Origin: Dietzia sp. B32
GTDB taxonomy: Bacteria; Actinomycetota; Actinomycetes; Mycobacteriales; Mycobacteriaceae
DNA length: 64,000 nt
NCBI RefSeq assembly: GCF_024732245.1
Contig: NZ_CP093845.1
Span: 2,356,001 to 2,420,000, forward strand
Reading direction: 5' to 3'
The translations under genes and the position numbers were made by a program. This document shows, in pieces, positions 41,871-50,421 of this stretch. Numbering within the stretch: position 1 is the first letter of the stretch; the number at the start of each line of letters is the position of its first letter. The notes under the pieces were generated by a model. The model was given only the letters and a program-made list of their open reading frames with translations, had not been told where the DNA came from and did no database searches.

Positions 41871-42497
41871 GTGGAACTCATCGGGACCGTCGATCCGGCC
41901 CACCCTCTCGTCGTCGTCGCGCTGGAGCAGGAGGCGCGGCACTTCGTCACCGACTTCCCGGTGCTCGTCACCGGCGTCGGCAAGGTGCGCGCGGCGGTGG
42001 CCGTCGCGCACGCGCTCGGTGGCGGGACCCGTCCGCGCGAGCTCGTCAACGTGGGCACCGCCGGGGGTCTGCACCCGGGGATGGAGGGCACGCACGAGAT
42101 CGTGACCGTGTTCCAGCACGACTTCGACGACCCCGCCCTGCACGCCGTCACCGGCCGGCATGACGGCCCACCGCTGGCACTGTCCGCCACGCGCGCGGTG
42201 ACCCCCGAGCACGCCGCCGCGCCGTCGGGGCCCGGGGGGACGGCCGCACCCGTCCTCGCGACCGGCGACAGTTTCGTTGCCGGCGGTCCGGTGCGCGACC
42301 GCCTGGCCGGGATCGCCGACCTGGTGGACATGGAGGGGTACGCGGTGGCCGCGACGGGAGCGATGCTGGGCGTGCCGACGCGTCTGGTCAAGCACGTCTC
42401 GGACTCCGCCGACGACTCCGCGGGCGCCACGTGGGTCGAGGGCATCGACGCCTGCGCGCGGATCCTGGCGGAGTGGGTGGGTACCCGGTTGGGTTGA
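41871..42497 (+). CDS. MTA/SAH-type nucleoside hydrolase (phosphorylase superfamily)
   Basis: 208 residues from GTG 41871. Short MTAN-like fold: VVVALEQEARHF near the N-terminus, VTGVGKVRAAVAVAHAL, NVGTAGGLHPG, DMEGYAVAATGAML with the Glu of the ribose site, and KHVSDSADDSAG with catalytic Asp. It cleaves the N-glycosidic bond of methylthioadenosine, SAH or another nucleoside. The substrate is not decided by the sequence. Own leaderless-type promoter. Confidence 0.82.
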   Translation: MELIGTVDPAHPLVVVALEQEARHFVTDFPVLVTGVGKVRAAVAVAHALGGGTRPRELVNVGTAGGLHPGMEGTHEIVTVFQHDFDDPALHAVTGRHDGPPLALSATRAVTPEHAAAPSGPGGTAAPVLATGDSFVAGGPVRDRLAGIADLVDMEGYAVAATGAMLGVPTRLVKHVSDSADDSAGATWVEGIDACARILAEWVGTRLG

Positions 42498-42517
42498 TCC
42501 CGGGCGAGTCGGATCAA

Positions 42518-43567
42518 TCAGTCCGTTCTCGCGCTCGGCGGGTCGAGTCTCCGCAGGTAGACCGCGAGGAAAGGCGCACTGCCGAGAATGATGACAGTCC
42601 GCAGGATCTGCGCCGCCGTCACGAACCCCACGTCGCCCCCGATCGATTCCGACATCCCGAGGACCGCGTACACGCCACCGGGGTTGGTGGCCAGATAGGC
42701 ATCGGCGCCCGAGACTCCAGCGGTCGCCGTGAGGACCCACGCCAGCCCCGCGCACGAGACGAGGGTGATCGCGATGGCCACCAGGGCGGTGGGGATCATC
42801 GCGCCGATCGACCTGAGGCTGGCGACCGTGAACTTCAGCCCCACCTGGATGCCGATCGCGAGGTAACCGGCGCCCACGATCACCGGGTTGACGGTGACGC
42901 CCTCGAACAGCGGGACCAGGGAGAGCAGCGACGCCACGATGAGCGGTCCGAGGATCGGGGCTGACGGCAGGTGCGTGATCCGGCCGAGGAACAGACCGCT
43001 GGCGATGGCGATACCGGTGTAGAGCAGGCCCGTCCAGAGGTCGTCGGTGGCGGCCGAGAAGTCGGTGCCCGTCCCCGTGGCCCCGAGGACGAGCGTCACC
43101 ACGATCGGCAGCGTGACCAGCACGACGAGCAGGCGGATGTACTGCAACACCGCCACGACCCGGGCGTCGGCACCGAGATCGTCGGCGAGCGCGGTGAGTC
43201 CGGCGGCCCCACCGGCGACGGAGGAGAAGGTCGCCGTGGCCGGGCTGATGCCGTGCCGCAGCAGGAGTCGGCCGGCGAGGATGCTGATCACCACGGAGAA
43301 GAGGGAGACGGCCACGACGATCAGCCAGTCGGCGCCGAGGCCGCCGAGCGCCTCCCAGTCGATGACCGATCCGACGATCACGCCGACCACCGCCTGCCCC
43401 GCAATGAACCACGGCGAGGGCAGTGACAGCGGTGACAGAGGGCGGGCGAGGGCGTAGATCAACGCCCCGACGAGACCGCCGAAGAGCAGGGGGGTGGGCA
43501 GGCGCAGGAACTCGAAGGCCACAGAGGTCGCGGCGACGAGCGCGCCGAGCAGAATCCAGGATCGCAC
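42518..43567 (-). CDS. AbrB family membrane protein (ammonia-monooxygenase-like)
   Basis: 349 residues from GTG 43567, chosen because a TACCGT box ends 6 nt upstream; GTG 43600 gives 360. About ten TM helices in two repeats (LPTPLLFGGLVGALIYALA; ATFSSVAGGAAGLTALADDLGADARVVAVLQYIRLL; LPSAPILGPLIVA). The inner-membrane AbrB/PTHR38457 family has no settled function but is often beside transporters and catabolic loci. The name is not related to the AbrB DNA-binding protein. It is divergent from the catabolic cluster. Confidence 0.78.
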   Translation of the reverse strand: MRSWILLGALVAATSVAFEFLRLPTPLLFGGLVGALIYALARPLSPLSLPSPWFIAGQAVVGVIVGSVIDWEALGGLGADWLIVVAVSLFSVVISILAGRLLLRHGISPATATFSSVAGGAAGLTALADDLGADARVVAVLQYIRLLVVLVTLPIVVTLVLGATGTGTDFSAATDDLWTGLLYTGIAIASGLFLGRITHLPSAPILGPLIVASLLSLVPLFEGVTVNPVIVGAGYLAIGIQVGLKFTVASLRSIGAMIPTALVAIAITLVSCAGLAWVLTATAGVSGADAYLATNPGGVYAVLGMSESIGGDVGFVTAAQILRTVIILGSAPFLAVYLRRLDPPSARTD

Positions 43568-43573
43568 GGGGCC

Positions 43574-43579
43574 ACGGTA
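43574..43579 (-). promoter_or_regulatory. Probable -10 box (TACCGT) of the AbrB-type gene
   Basis: The minus-strand TACCGT ends 6 nt before GTG 43567. Confidence 0.4.
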
Positions 43580-43683
43580 GGCCCCGAATGTTTCCAACAC
43601 GTGCCGAAAATCGGGCCAGCTGTCCCGCTGTCCCGTGTGGTGTAACAGGCGCGGAACAACCGCGCGGTGGCGGTAAAAAGCCC

Positions 43684-43722
43684 GTTACCAGCTCCGATAA
43701 CCCCAACTTCGGCGCTTAGTGT
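43684..43722 (+). promoter_or_regulatory. Promoter and possible operator of the catabolic plus operon
   Basis: The -10 box TAGTGT (43717-43722) ends 7 nt before ATG 43730. Upstream, GTTACC (43684-43689) N6 GATAAC (43696-43701) is an imperfect palindrome covering the -35 zone, and gcgcgg-aacaa-ccgcgc (43649-43665) is another. Either could bind the operon's GntR-type regulator (45926). Confidence 0.4.
43717..43722 (+). promoter_or_regulatory. Probable -10 box (TAGTGT) of the plus catabolic operon
   Basis: TAGTGT ends 7 nt before ATG 43730, consistent with a leaderless mRNA for the first gene. Confidence 0.45.
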
Positions 43723-43729
43723 CACCGGC

Positions 43730-44575
43730 ATGACACGCAGCTCGTACACCCTCGCCATGGCCCAGCCCCTCCGACGTGAAGGCGGCGTGCCCAACGTCGA
43801 CCACGCCGTCCACCTCGTCGCCCGGGCGGCGGCCGAGGGCGCCGATCTGGTCTGCTTCCCCGAGTTCAGCCCCGGCCCCGTCCGCCCGGACGACGAGTTC
43901 TACGACGCTGCCCCGCAGATGACACAGGCGGCGAAGGATCACGGGATCAACGTCGTGTGGTCGCTCACCGAGCCGTGCAACGACGGCGAGCAACGCCTGG
44001 TCGTCTACGTGGTGGGTCGCGAGGGCCAGACCCTCCTGCGCTACGAGCGGACCCACCCCGCGACTATCCCGGTCGCCGAGAGCGGGCTGATCACGCCCGG
44101 CAACGAGTTCGCCAACCTCACGATCGACGGGCTGCCGATGGGCATCGTGGTCTGCTCCGAGATGTGGACCCCGGAGGTGGCCCGGATCGTCGCACTGCGC
44201 GGCGCCGAGATCATCCTGTCCCCGGCCGGCGGTGGGTTCACCAGCCTCACCAGGAACTGGCAGATCATCGTGCAGGCCCGCGCGATCGAGAACCAGTGCT
44301 ACGTCGGCCTGACCAACAACCTGTGGGGCGTCGAACAGGGCGCCGCGATGATCACCGGTCCCGAGCACCCTCTCGCCTTCGCGGGTCGGGACGAGCTGGT
44401 CGTGGCGACGCTCGACCTCGAGCGACTCCGGTGGTTGCGGTCCCACGACGACTCGATGGCCTCGCCCAAGCCCTTCGACTCCATCCCCGGCCTGCTCCGC
44501 GCCCGCCGACCCGAGATGTACGGCGACCTGGTCGCACCCCAGCCCGACGCCTTCGACTACACAGTGGGCTGCTGA
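43730..44575 (+). CDS. Nitrilase-superfamily carbon-nitrogen hydrolase, Arg at the catalytic Lys position
   Basis: 281 residues from ATG 43730. Alpha-beta-beta-alpha sandwich family: Glu45 in CFPEFS and Cys142 in VVCSEMW match two of the Glu-Lys-Cys triad. The Lys motif (YRKTHL-like) reads YERTHP, so position 107 is Arg. Such enzymes hydrolyse amides, nitriles or carbamoyl groups. With Arg the activity could be altered, or another Lys may serve. First gene of the plus operon; the amidohydrolase ATG overlaps its stop. Confidence 0.82.
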   Translation: MTRSSYTLAMAQPLRREGGVPNVDHAVHLVARAAAEGADLVCFPEFSPGPVRPDDEFYDAAPQMTQAAKDHGINVVWSLTEPCNDGEQRLVVYVVGREGQTLLRYERTHPATIPVAESGLITPGNEFANLTIDGLPMGIVVCSEMWTPEVARIVALRGAEIILSPAGGGFTSLTRNWQIIVQARAIENQCYVGLTNNLWGVEQGAAMITGPEHPLAFAGRDELVVATLDLERLRWLRSHDDSMASPKPFDSIPGLLRARRPEMYGDLVAPQPDAFDYTVGC

Positions 44576-45924
44576 TGAGCGCCCAGATCATCCGCGGCGG
44601 GTGGGTGCTCGCGCCGGAGCCGGTCCGCAACGGAGCCGTCGTGGTGGAGAGCGGCGTGATCGTCGCCGTCGGGACCTACGACGAGGTGGTGGCGCAGTTC
44701 CCGGACGCGCCGGTCCACGGCGGGGAGTACGACATCGTCAGCCCCGGGTTCGTCAACACCCACGGACATTTCTCCGAGGGCCTCATCACCGGGATCGCGA
44801 GCCAGTACACGCTGTGGGAGTGGATCGGCGCCCTGATCCGGCCGGTCAGCGCCCACCTGACGCACCGGGCCGCCTACCTGGGCACGATGCTCTCGGCAAT
44901 CCAGATGCTCCGCAGTGGCGTGACCACCGCGAACGACATGTTCGTCTCCGACCCGGGCACGACCGGGCCGATCACACCCGCCGTGGTGGACGCCTGTGAC
45001 GAGCTCGGCCTGCGGGGCGTGCTCTCCTTCGGCGCCGGCGACGAGTGTGGGGCCCGCCCGTTCGGGCCCGCGTTCGACGAACACGAGGCGCTCCGGGAGG
45101 CCGTCGCCGCCAGCCGGCTGCAGACGTTCCGGATGGGCGTCGGCGCGATCGGCGGGCAGAGCGACGAGATGTTCGCCCACTCGGTCGACTACGCGACCGG
45201 CGGCGGCCACGGCGTCCACATGCACATCCAGGAGATCCGGGAGGAAATCACCGCGACCTTCGCCCGCACGGGCCGCACCGTGGTGCAGCACTGCGCGGAG
45301 GAGGGGCTCTTCGCGGCGCCCACCCTGGCCGCGCACTGCGTCTGGGTGGACCGCGCCGACCGGGCGATCCTCGCCGAACACCGGGTGGGCGTGGCCCACA
45401 ACCCCGTCGCCAACATGATCCTCGCCAGCGGCGTGGCACCGGTCGCCGAGATGCGGGAGCTGGGCATCGACGTGGGGATCGGGGTCGACGGCGCCGCCTC
45501 CAACGACTCGCAGGATTTCCTCCAGGCCATGAAGTCGGCCGCGCTCCTGGCGCGGGTCCACCACCAGCAGGCCACCGCCATGAGCGCGAAGGAGGCCTGG
45601 GAGATGGCCACCATCGGTGGCGCGCGCGCTCTTCGGATGGAGGACACCATCGGCTCGCTCGAGGTGGGTAAGAAGGCCGACCTCGTGGTGCTCGACGGCG
45701 ACGACCCCACCCTGGCCAATGTGCACGACCCGTATCAGGCCGTGGTGTTCGTGGCGGGCAGCCGCGAGGTCGACCAGGTGTGGATCGACGGCGTACGGGT
45801 GGTCGACGACGGCGACGTGGTGAACGTCGACCCGCGGGAGATCGCGGCGGAGTCCCGGTCGGTTGCGGCGCGGCTCGTCAGCGACGCCAGCCTGGGGACC
45901 CTGTCAGCGCTGGTGGAGGCCTGA
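44575..45924 (+). CDS. TRZ/ATZ-type amidohydrolase
   Basis: 449 residues; its ATG at 44575 shares a base with the upstream TGA. A zinc amidohydrolase barrel with HGH in NTHGHFSEGL, HMHIQE, AHCVW and the GIGVDGAASNDS metal/active-site region. The family includes chlorohydrolases, guanine/isoxanthopterin/cytosine-type deaminases and 5-methylthioadenosine deaminase. It hydrolyses C-N (or C-Cl) bonds on N-heterocycles in the cytosol. It is closely similar to the amidohydrolase at 58236 (shared HNPVANMILASGV). The exact ring is unknown. Confidence 0.87.
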   Translation: MSAQIIRGGWVLAPEPVRNGAVVVESGVIVAVGTYDEVVAQFPDAPVHGGEYDIVSPGFVNTHGHFSEGLITGIASQYTLWEWIGALIRPVSAHLTHRAAYLGTMLSAIQMLRSGVTTANDMFVSDPGTTGPITPAVVDACDELGLRGVLSFGAGDECGARPFGPAFDEHEALREAVAASRLQTFRMGVGAIGGQSDEMFAHSVDYATGGGHGVHMHIQEIREEITATFARTGRTVVQHCAEEGLFAAPTLAAHCVWVDRADRAILAEHRVGVAHNPVANMILASGVAPVAEMRELGIDVGIGVDGAASNDSQDFLQAMKSAALLARVHHQQATAMSAKEAWEMATIGGARALRMEDTIGSLEVGKKADLVVLDGDDPTLANVHDPYQAVVFVAGSREVDQVWIDGVRVVDDGDVVNVDPREIAAESRSVAARLVSDASLGTLSALVEA

Positions 45925-45925
45925 G

Positions 45926-46867
45926 ATGAACGTCTCGCCGGGCATCGACGAGGTCCACGGGATTCTCATCGACCGACTGCTCACCGGGTATTACCCGGCC
46001 GGGTCGAAGCTGCCCTCGTGCCGCTCCCTGGCGCAGGAGCTGGGCACCAACTCCTCGACGGTCGACCGGGCCATCGGTCGGCTCGCCCGGGCCGGGCGCG
46101 TGCGCACCCTGCCCCGCCGGGGGACCTTCGTCTCCGAGGCCGAGGCCGGCAACGTCGATCCCAAGGCGGTGCTCACCGGGCAGCTCGAGGAGCTGCTCCT
46201 GCGGGCCAGACGCCTGGGGGTCACCGCGGCGGACCTCGACCAGATGGTCCTCTCGACGCTCGAGCGCGTCGACTCGATGCGCCGCATCGCGGTGGTCGAG
46301 TGCAACGAACGCGACCTCCGGCGGGTGCAGGAGATCGTGCAGGAGGCCACCGGGGTCGAGGTGCAGCCCGTGCTGCTCTGCGAGGCCGACGGTCGGGTGC
46401 TCGACGAGGAGTTCGACGCCGTGGCCGTCCCGGTATTCCACCTCAACGACGTCGCCGGGCACGTCAAGGACATGGACCAGGTGGTCGAGCTCAACCTCGT
46501 CGCCTCGCCCGGCACCCTGCGCCGTGTCATCGATGTGCGCGACCGCGAGCGTCTCGTCGTGGTGGCGCCCACGGCCCGTGGGGTGCAGTGGATGACCGCC
46601 CTGATCGGCCAGTACTTCCCCGGCGAGATCGAGGGTGTGGTGTCGGATCCGTCGGAGGGCACCGCCGGCCTCGACTCCGTGGGCGATCTGTCCGACGCCG
46701 TCGTCGTCGTCAACAACGCCGCGGGACTCCCCTACGACCTGGAGGGGCGGGCGGGCCAGCTCATCCCCATCGAGTGGGAGATCGACGGCCGCTTCGCGGC
46801 GTCGCTCAAGACCCGCATCGACAACCTCATCAACTTCCGCATCGCCTGCGGGAAAGGACAACCATGA
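45926..46867 (+). CDS. GntR family transcriptional regulator
   Basis: 313 residues. The N-terminal winged helix (about 1-70) shows the GntR pattern: IDRLLTGYYPAGSKLPSCRSLAQELGTNSSTVDRAIGRLA-type sequence and RRGTFV wing. The C-terminal effector domain (about 110-313) resembles a periplasmic-binding-like or aminotransferase-unrelated sensory fold (RRIAVVECNERDLRR; LIPIEWEIDGRFAASL). It lies inside the operon and probably senses the substrate of the pathway. The next gene overlaps by ATGA. Confidence 0.83.
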   Translation: MNVSPGIDEVHGILIDRLLTGYYPAGSKLPSCRSLAQELGTNSSTVDRAIGRLARAGRVRTLPRRGTFVSEAEAGNVDPKAVLTGQLEELLLRARRLGVTAADLDQMVLSTLERVDSMRRIAVVECNERDLRRVQEIVQEATGVEVQPVLLCEADGRVLDEEFDAVAVPVFHLNDVAGHVKDMDQVVELNLVASPGTLRRVIDVRDRERLVVVAPTARGVQWMTALIGQYFPGEIEGVVSDPSEGTAGLDSVGDLSDAVVVVNNAAGLPYDLEGRAGQLIPIEWEIDGRFAASLKTRIDNLINFRIACGKGQP

Positions 46868-47841
46868 CACTCTCGATAGGCCTGTCGAACTCGGCGCGGA
46901 CCCGGCCGCTCGCGGACGCACGCGTGCCCCTCGACGGGGTGGACGCCGACATCACCCTGATGGGCGTGCAGGCCCTGTTCAACCACCAGATGGCCCACCA
47001 CACCTTCGACGTGTGCGAGTTCCCCATCGCCACCTACCTGCGCAGCTTGGAGGACCCGGAGCAGCCCTACCTGGCGTTCCCGGTGTTCCCGTCACGGCAC
47101 TTCCGGCTGTCCTGCCTCTTCGTCCCGGAGAACAGCGACATCGCCACCCCCGCCGATCTCGCGGGCCGCCGGATCGGCCTGTCGGTGTTCGACATGGCCG
47201 CCGCGGTGTGGCTGCGCGGGATGCTCCAGGACCACTTCGGCCTCGACCGGTTCGCGCCGGTCTACGTGATCGGCGGGCTGGAGGAACCCCGCAACGGGGA
47301 CGAGCACCCGCAGTTCTACCCGCCGGGGTTCACCTTCGAGTTCCGGACCGACGCCAGCCTGGCCGAGCTGCTCGCCGCGGGCGAGATCGATGCAGTGGTG
47401 ACGGCCCGCGCGCCGTCCACCTGGCCGAACGGCGGTGTCCGCCGACTCTTCGAGGACCCACGCGCAGTGGAGACGGAGTACTACCGGAAGACAGGCATCT
47501 TTCCCGCCATGCACATCATGGCCATGAAGCGGCCCCTCGCCGAGGCGAAGCCCGAGCTGCGGGGTGTGCTGTACCGGGCCTTCTGCGAGGCACAGGGAAT
47601 GGCGCGGACCGACCTGTTCGACTCGGCCGCGCTCGACACCATCCTGCCGTGGCAGCTCGAGGACCTCCTCGAGACCGAGCGTGAACTCGGCGCCGACTAC
47701 TGGGCGACCGGACTGGAAGCCAACCGTCTGATGCTCGACACGATCGTCGACTACTCCCTCGCGGACGGACTCATCTCGACCCCCTTCACCCCTGAGCAGC
47801 TCTTCGCCGGACCGGGCGAAGCCGAGATGCTCGCCAGCTAG
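46864..47841 (+). CDS. 4,5-dihydroxyphthalate-decarboxylase-like protein
   Basis: 325 residues without signal peptide or lipobox, so it is not a normal periplasmic binding protein even though it has that fold. The pattern FDVCEFPIATYLRSLED, YLAFPVFPSRHFRLSC and AAAVWLRGMLQDHFGL follows the 4,5-dihydroxyphthalate decarboxylase (Pht5) family closely. These enzymes decarboxylate catechol-type carboxylates. In this operon it sits just before the HpaB-type hydroxylase and may decarboxylate a hydroxylated heteroaromatic acid; that is inference. Confidence 0.7.
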   Translation: MTLSIGLSNSARTRPLADARVPLDGVDADITLMGVQALFNHQMAHHTFDVCEFPIATYLRSLEDPEQPYLAFPVFPSRHFRLSCLFVPENSDIATPADLAGRRIGLSVFDMAAAVWLRGMLQDHFGLDRFAPVYVIGGLEEPRNGDEHPQFYPPGFTFEFRTDASLAELLAAGEIDAVVTARAPSTWPNGGVRRLFEDPRAVETEYYRKTGIFPAMHIMAMKRPLAEAKPELRGVLYRAFCEAQGMARTDLFDSAALDTILPWQLEDLLETERELGADYWATGLEANRLMLDTIVDYSLADGLISTPFTPEQLFAGPGEAEMLAS

Positions 47842-47852
47842 GAGACAGACAC

Positions 47853-49262
47853 ATGCGTACCGGAAACGACTACCTCGCCGCCCTCGACGACGGGCGTGCC
47901 GTCTACGTCGACGGCGAGAAGGTGGCCACCATGGCCGAGCACCCGGCCTTCAGTGGGGTGGTCCGCACCATGGCGTCGGTGTACGACGCCGCCGCGCTTC
48001 CCGACTCGCCGCTCGTGGACCCCGAGACCGGGAACCTCGCGATCTTCACCATCCCGTACACCCGCGAGCAGCACGACCTGCGCAAGCGGTGCCTCGAGGC
48101 GTGGTCGCGGATGACGCACGGATTCATCGGCCGCGGCCCGGACCACGTGGCCGGCCTGCTCGCCGGGTTCGCCTCGAACCCGGCGATGTTCGACACGGAG
48201 GCCCACCAGCTCGGCGAGACCGTGGTGGCCTACCACCGCAAGGCCGCCGCGGAGGGCCTGTGGATCAGCAACTCGATCGTCCCGCCGCAGATGAACATGC
48301 AGGACCCGACGAGTCGCGTGAAGCCGGTCGAACTGGTCGAGGAGACGGACGAGGGCATCTTCGTCCACGGCGCGATGATGCTCGGCACCGGCGCCGCGGT
48401 CGCCGACGGGATCTTCGTCTCGAGCATCCGGCCGCTGGCCCCGACCGAGTCGGACCGGGCGCTGAGCTTCGTGGTGCCCGTCGCGACCGAGGGACTCACG
48501 CTGATCTGTCGCCGCCCCTACGCCACCAGCGGCAGTGACTTCGACTACCCGCTGTCCACGCGGTTCGACGAGACCGACGCGATGGTCACCTTCGACAACG
48601 TGCTCGTGCCGTGGGAGAGCGTCTTCGCCGTCGGCGAGGTCCCGGTGATCAACAACCAGTTCTTCGGCACCGCCGCGCACCAGATCGGCAACCTCCAGTC
48701 GATCATCCGGCTCACCGCCAAGCTGGAGTTCCTCACCGGCGTGGCCAGCCGGATCGTCTCCGCCAACGGTCGCGACTCGGACATGGCGATCAGGGGCCAG
48801 CTCGCCGAACTGTCGACCGTCCACACGGTCTCCAAGGCACTGACCGAGTCCGCGCACGCCTTCGCGGAGCAGGACGAGTTCGGCGTCTATCGGCCCGCCG
48901 GGCAATACCTGTACGCCGCGCTGGGCATGCAGACCGAGGTTTACCCGCGCGCGGTGAAGATGCTCGGCGAGCTCGCCGGCGGTGGCGTGATTCAGGTGCC
49001 GTCCTCCGTCGAGGACTTCTCCGACGAGGCGGAGACCGTGGCGATGGACCTGCTCATGGGCTCCGACCAGCTGCCGGTCCGCGACCGCGTGAAGCTCTTC
49101 AAGCTCGCCTGGGACATGGTCGGCACCGAGTTCGCGGGGCGCCACGTGCAGTACGAGCGCTTCTACTCGGGCTCGGCCCCGGTGGTCCGGGCGCTCGCGC
49201 ACCGCTTCTACCCGTTCGCCGCCGCCGAGGCGTCGGTGGACGAGTTCCTGGGGACCTACTGA
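47853..49262 (+). CDS. HpaB-type FADH2-dependent monooxygenase
   Basis: 469 residues. 4-hydroxyphenylacetate 3-hydroxylase large-subunit family: MRTGNDYLAALDDGRAVYVDG start, a middle domain with MNMQDPTSR, VHGAMMLGTGAAVADGIF, and a C-terminal helical domain (VGTEFAGRHVQYERFYSG). It uses reduced flavin from a partner, here the HpaC-type protein at 54975. The class hydroxylates phenols and, in pyrrole-2-carboxylate and similar pathways, N-heteroaromatics. It follows the decarboxylase-like gene by 11 nt. Confidence 0.9.
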   Translation: MRTGNDYLAALDDGRAVYVDGEKVATMAEHPAFSGVVRTMASVYDAAALPDSPLVDPETGNLAIFTIPYTREQHDLRKRCLEAWSRMTHGFIGRGPDHVAGLLAGFASNPAMFDTEAHQLGETVVAYHRKAAAEGLWISNSIVPPQMNMQDPTSRVKPVELVEETDEGIFVHGAMMLGTGAAVADGIFVSSIRPLAPTESDRALSFVVPVATEGLTLICRRPYATSGSDFDYPLSTRFDETDAMVTFDNVLVPWESVFAVGEVPVINNQFFGTAAHQIGNLQSIIRLTAKLEFLTGVASRIVSANGRDSDMAIRGQLAELSTVHTVSKALTESAHAFAEQDEFGVYRPAGQYLYAALGMQTEVYPRAVKMLGELAGGGVIQVPSSVEDFSDEAETVAMDLLMGSDQLPVRDRVKLFKLAWDMVGTEFAGRHVQYERFYSGSAPVVRALAHRFYPFAAAEASVDEFLGTY

Positions 49263-49263
49263 C

Positions 49264-50421
49264 ATGGCGACTCTCGAGGGCGTCCGGGTCGCGGTGAAGG
49301 ACCTGTTCGACGTGGCGGACATGGTGACGGGGGCCGGCAACCCGACGCTGGCCGCCGGCCCGCCCGCCACCCGCGACGCGGCAGTCGTGGCCGCGCTCCG
49401 CGCCGCCGGGGCGCAGGTGGTGGCGAAGGTCGCGACCGACGAGCTCGCGATGGGCATGTTCGGCGTCAACTCCCACTACGGGACCCCGGCCAACCCGGCT
49501 GCACCTGATCGCGTCCCGGGCGGCTCGTCGAGCGGGTCCGCGTCCGCGGTGGCCGCCGGCGACGCCGACCTGGGTCTGGGCACCGACACCGGCGGGTCGA
49601 TCCGCGTACCCGCCTCCTTCTGCGGGCTCGTGGGGCTGCGGCCGACCCACGGGCGGATCAGCCTCGAGGGCGTACGACCGATGGCCCCCGGTTTCGACAC
49701 CGTGGGGCTCCTCGCCGCCGACGTGTCCGGCGTGGCGGACGCGTTCGACACCCTGATCGGGCCGGCTGCCGTGCCCGCCCCCGGATCCGCCGCCGTCCCC
49801 GCCAGCGCGCCCATCACCGAGCCCGCTGCCGGTCCCCGCGAGGTCACGGACCTGGTGCTGCTCACTGACCTGGTCGACCGCGCCGAGCCCGCCGTCGCGG
49901 AGCGGACCCGGGAATGCGCGCGGGCGTGGGCGGACCAGCTCGGCCTCGGCCTGAGGGAGGCAGGCCTGGCCGCGGGCGAGGCCCTGGTCGAGATCTTCTG
50001 GCCGCTGATGAGCCGGCAGCTGTGGGAGAGCAACGGGGCGTGGGTGGAGACGGAGAATCCGGTCCTCGGCGAGGGGATCGCCGAGCGCATCGCCGCCGCC
50101 GGCCTGACCGGTGACGGCGAAGTGGCGGCGGCCGAGCAGGCACGCGCGGAGTTGCGCTCCCGCCTGGCCGAGCTCCTCGACGGTGCCATCGCCGTGCTGC
50201 CCACGACCATCGACGTGGCGCCGCTGCGGACCTCGACGCACGCCGACCTCATGGCCTTCCGGGACCGCAACCTGGCTCTCATCGTGCCGGCCTCGCTTTG
50301 CGGTGCGCCGCAGCTCACCCTGCCGGTCGGGCAGGACCGGGGTGCGCCGTTCGGAGTGTCCCTGCTGGGCCTACCGGACGACGACGAGCTGCTGTTGGCG
50401 ACCGCGGGAGGTGTGCTGTGA
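49264..50421 (+). CDS. Amidase-signature family amidase (first copy)
   Basis: 385 residues from ATG 49264, 1 nt after the monooxygenase stop. The Ser-cisSer-Lys triad is present: Lys12 in VAVKDLFDV, cis-Ser88 in PGGSSSGSA and nucleophile Ser112 in DTGGSIRVP. It is shorter than the usual 450-500 because the N-terminal helices are missing. It hydrolyses a primary or small amide. Unrelated in detail to the second amidase at 51305 beyond the signature. Confidence 0.88.
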   Translation: MATLEGVRVAVKDLFDVADMVTGAGNPTLAAGPPATRDAAVVAALRAAGAQVVAKVATDELAMGMFGVNSHYGTPANPAAPDRVPGGSSSGSASAVAAGDADLGLGTDTGGSIRVPASFCGLVGLRPTHGRISLEGVRPMAPGFDTVGLLAADVSGVADAFDTLIGPAAVPAPGSAAVPASAPITEPAAGPREVTDLVLLTDLVDRAEPAVAERTRECARAWADQLGLGLREAGLAAGEALVEIFWPLMSRQLWESNGAWVETENPVLGEGIAERIAAAGLTGDGEVAAAEQARAELRSRLAELLDGAIAVLPTTIDVAPLRTSTHADLMAFRDRNLALIVPASLCGAPQLTLPVGQDRGAPFGVSLLGLPDDDELLLATAGGVL

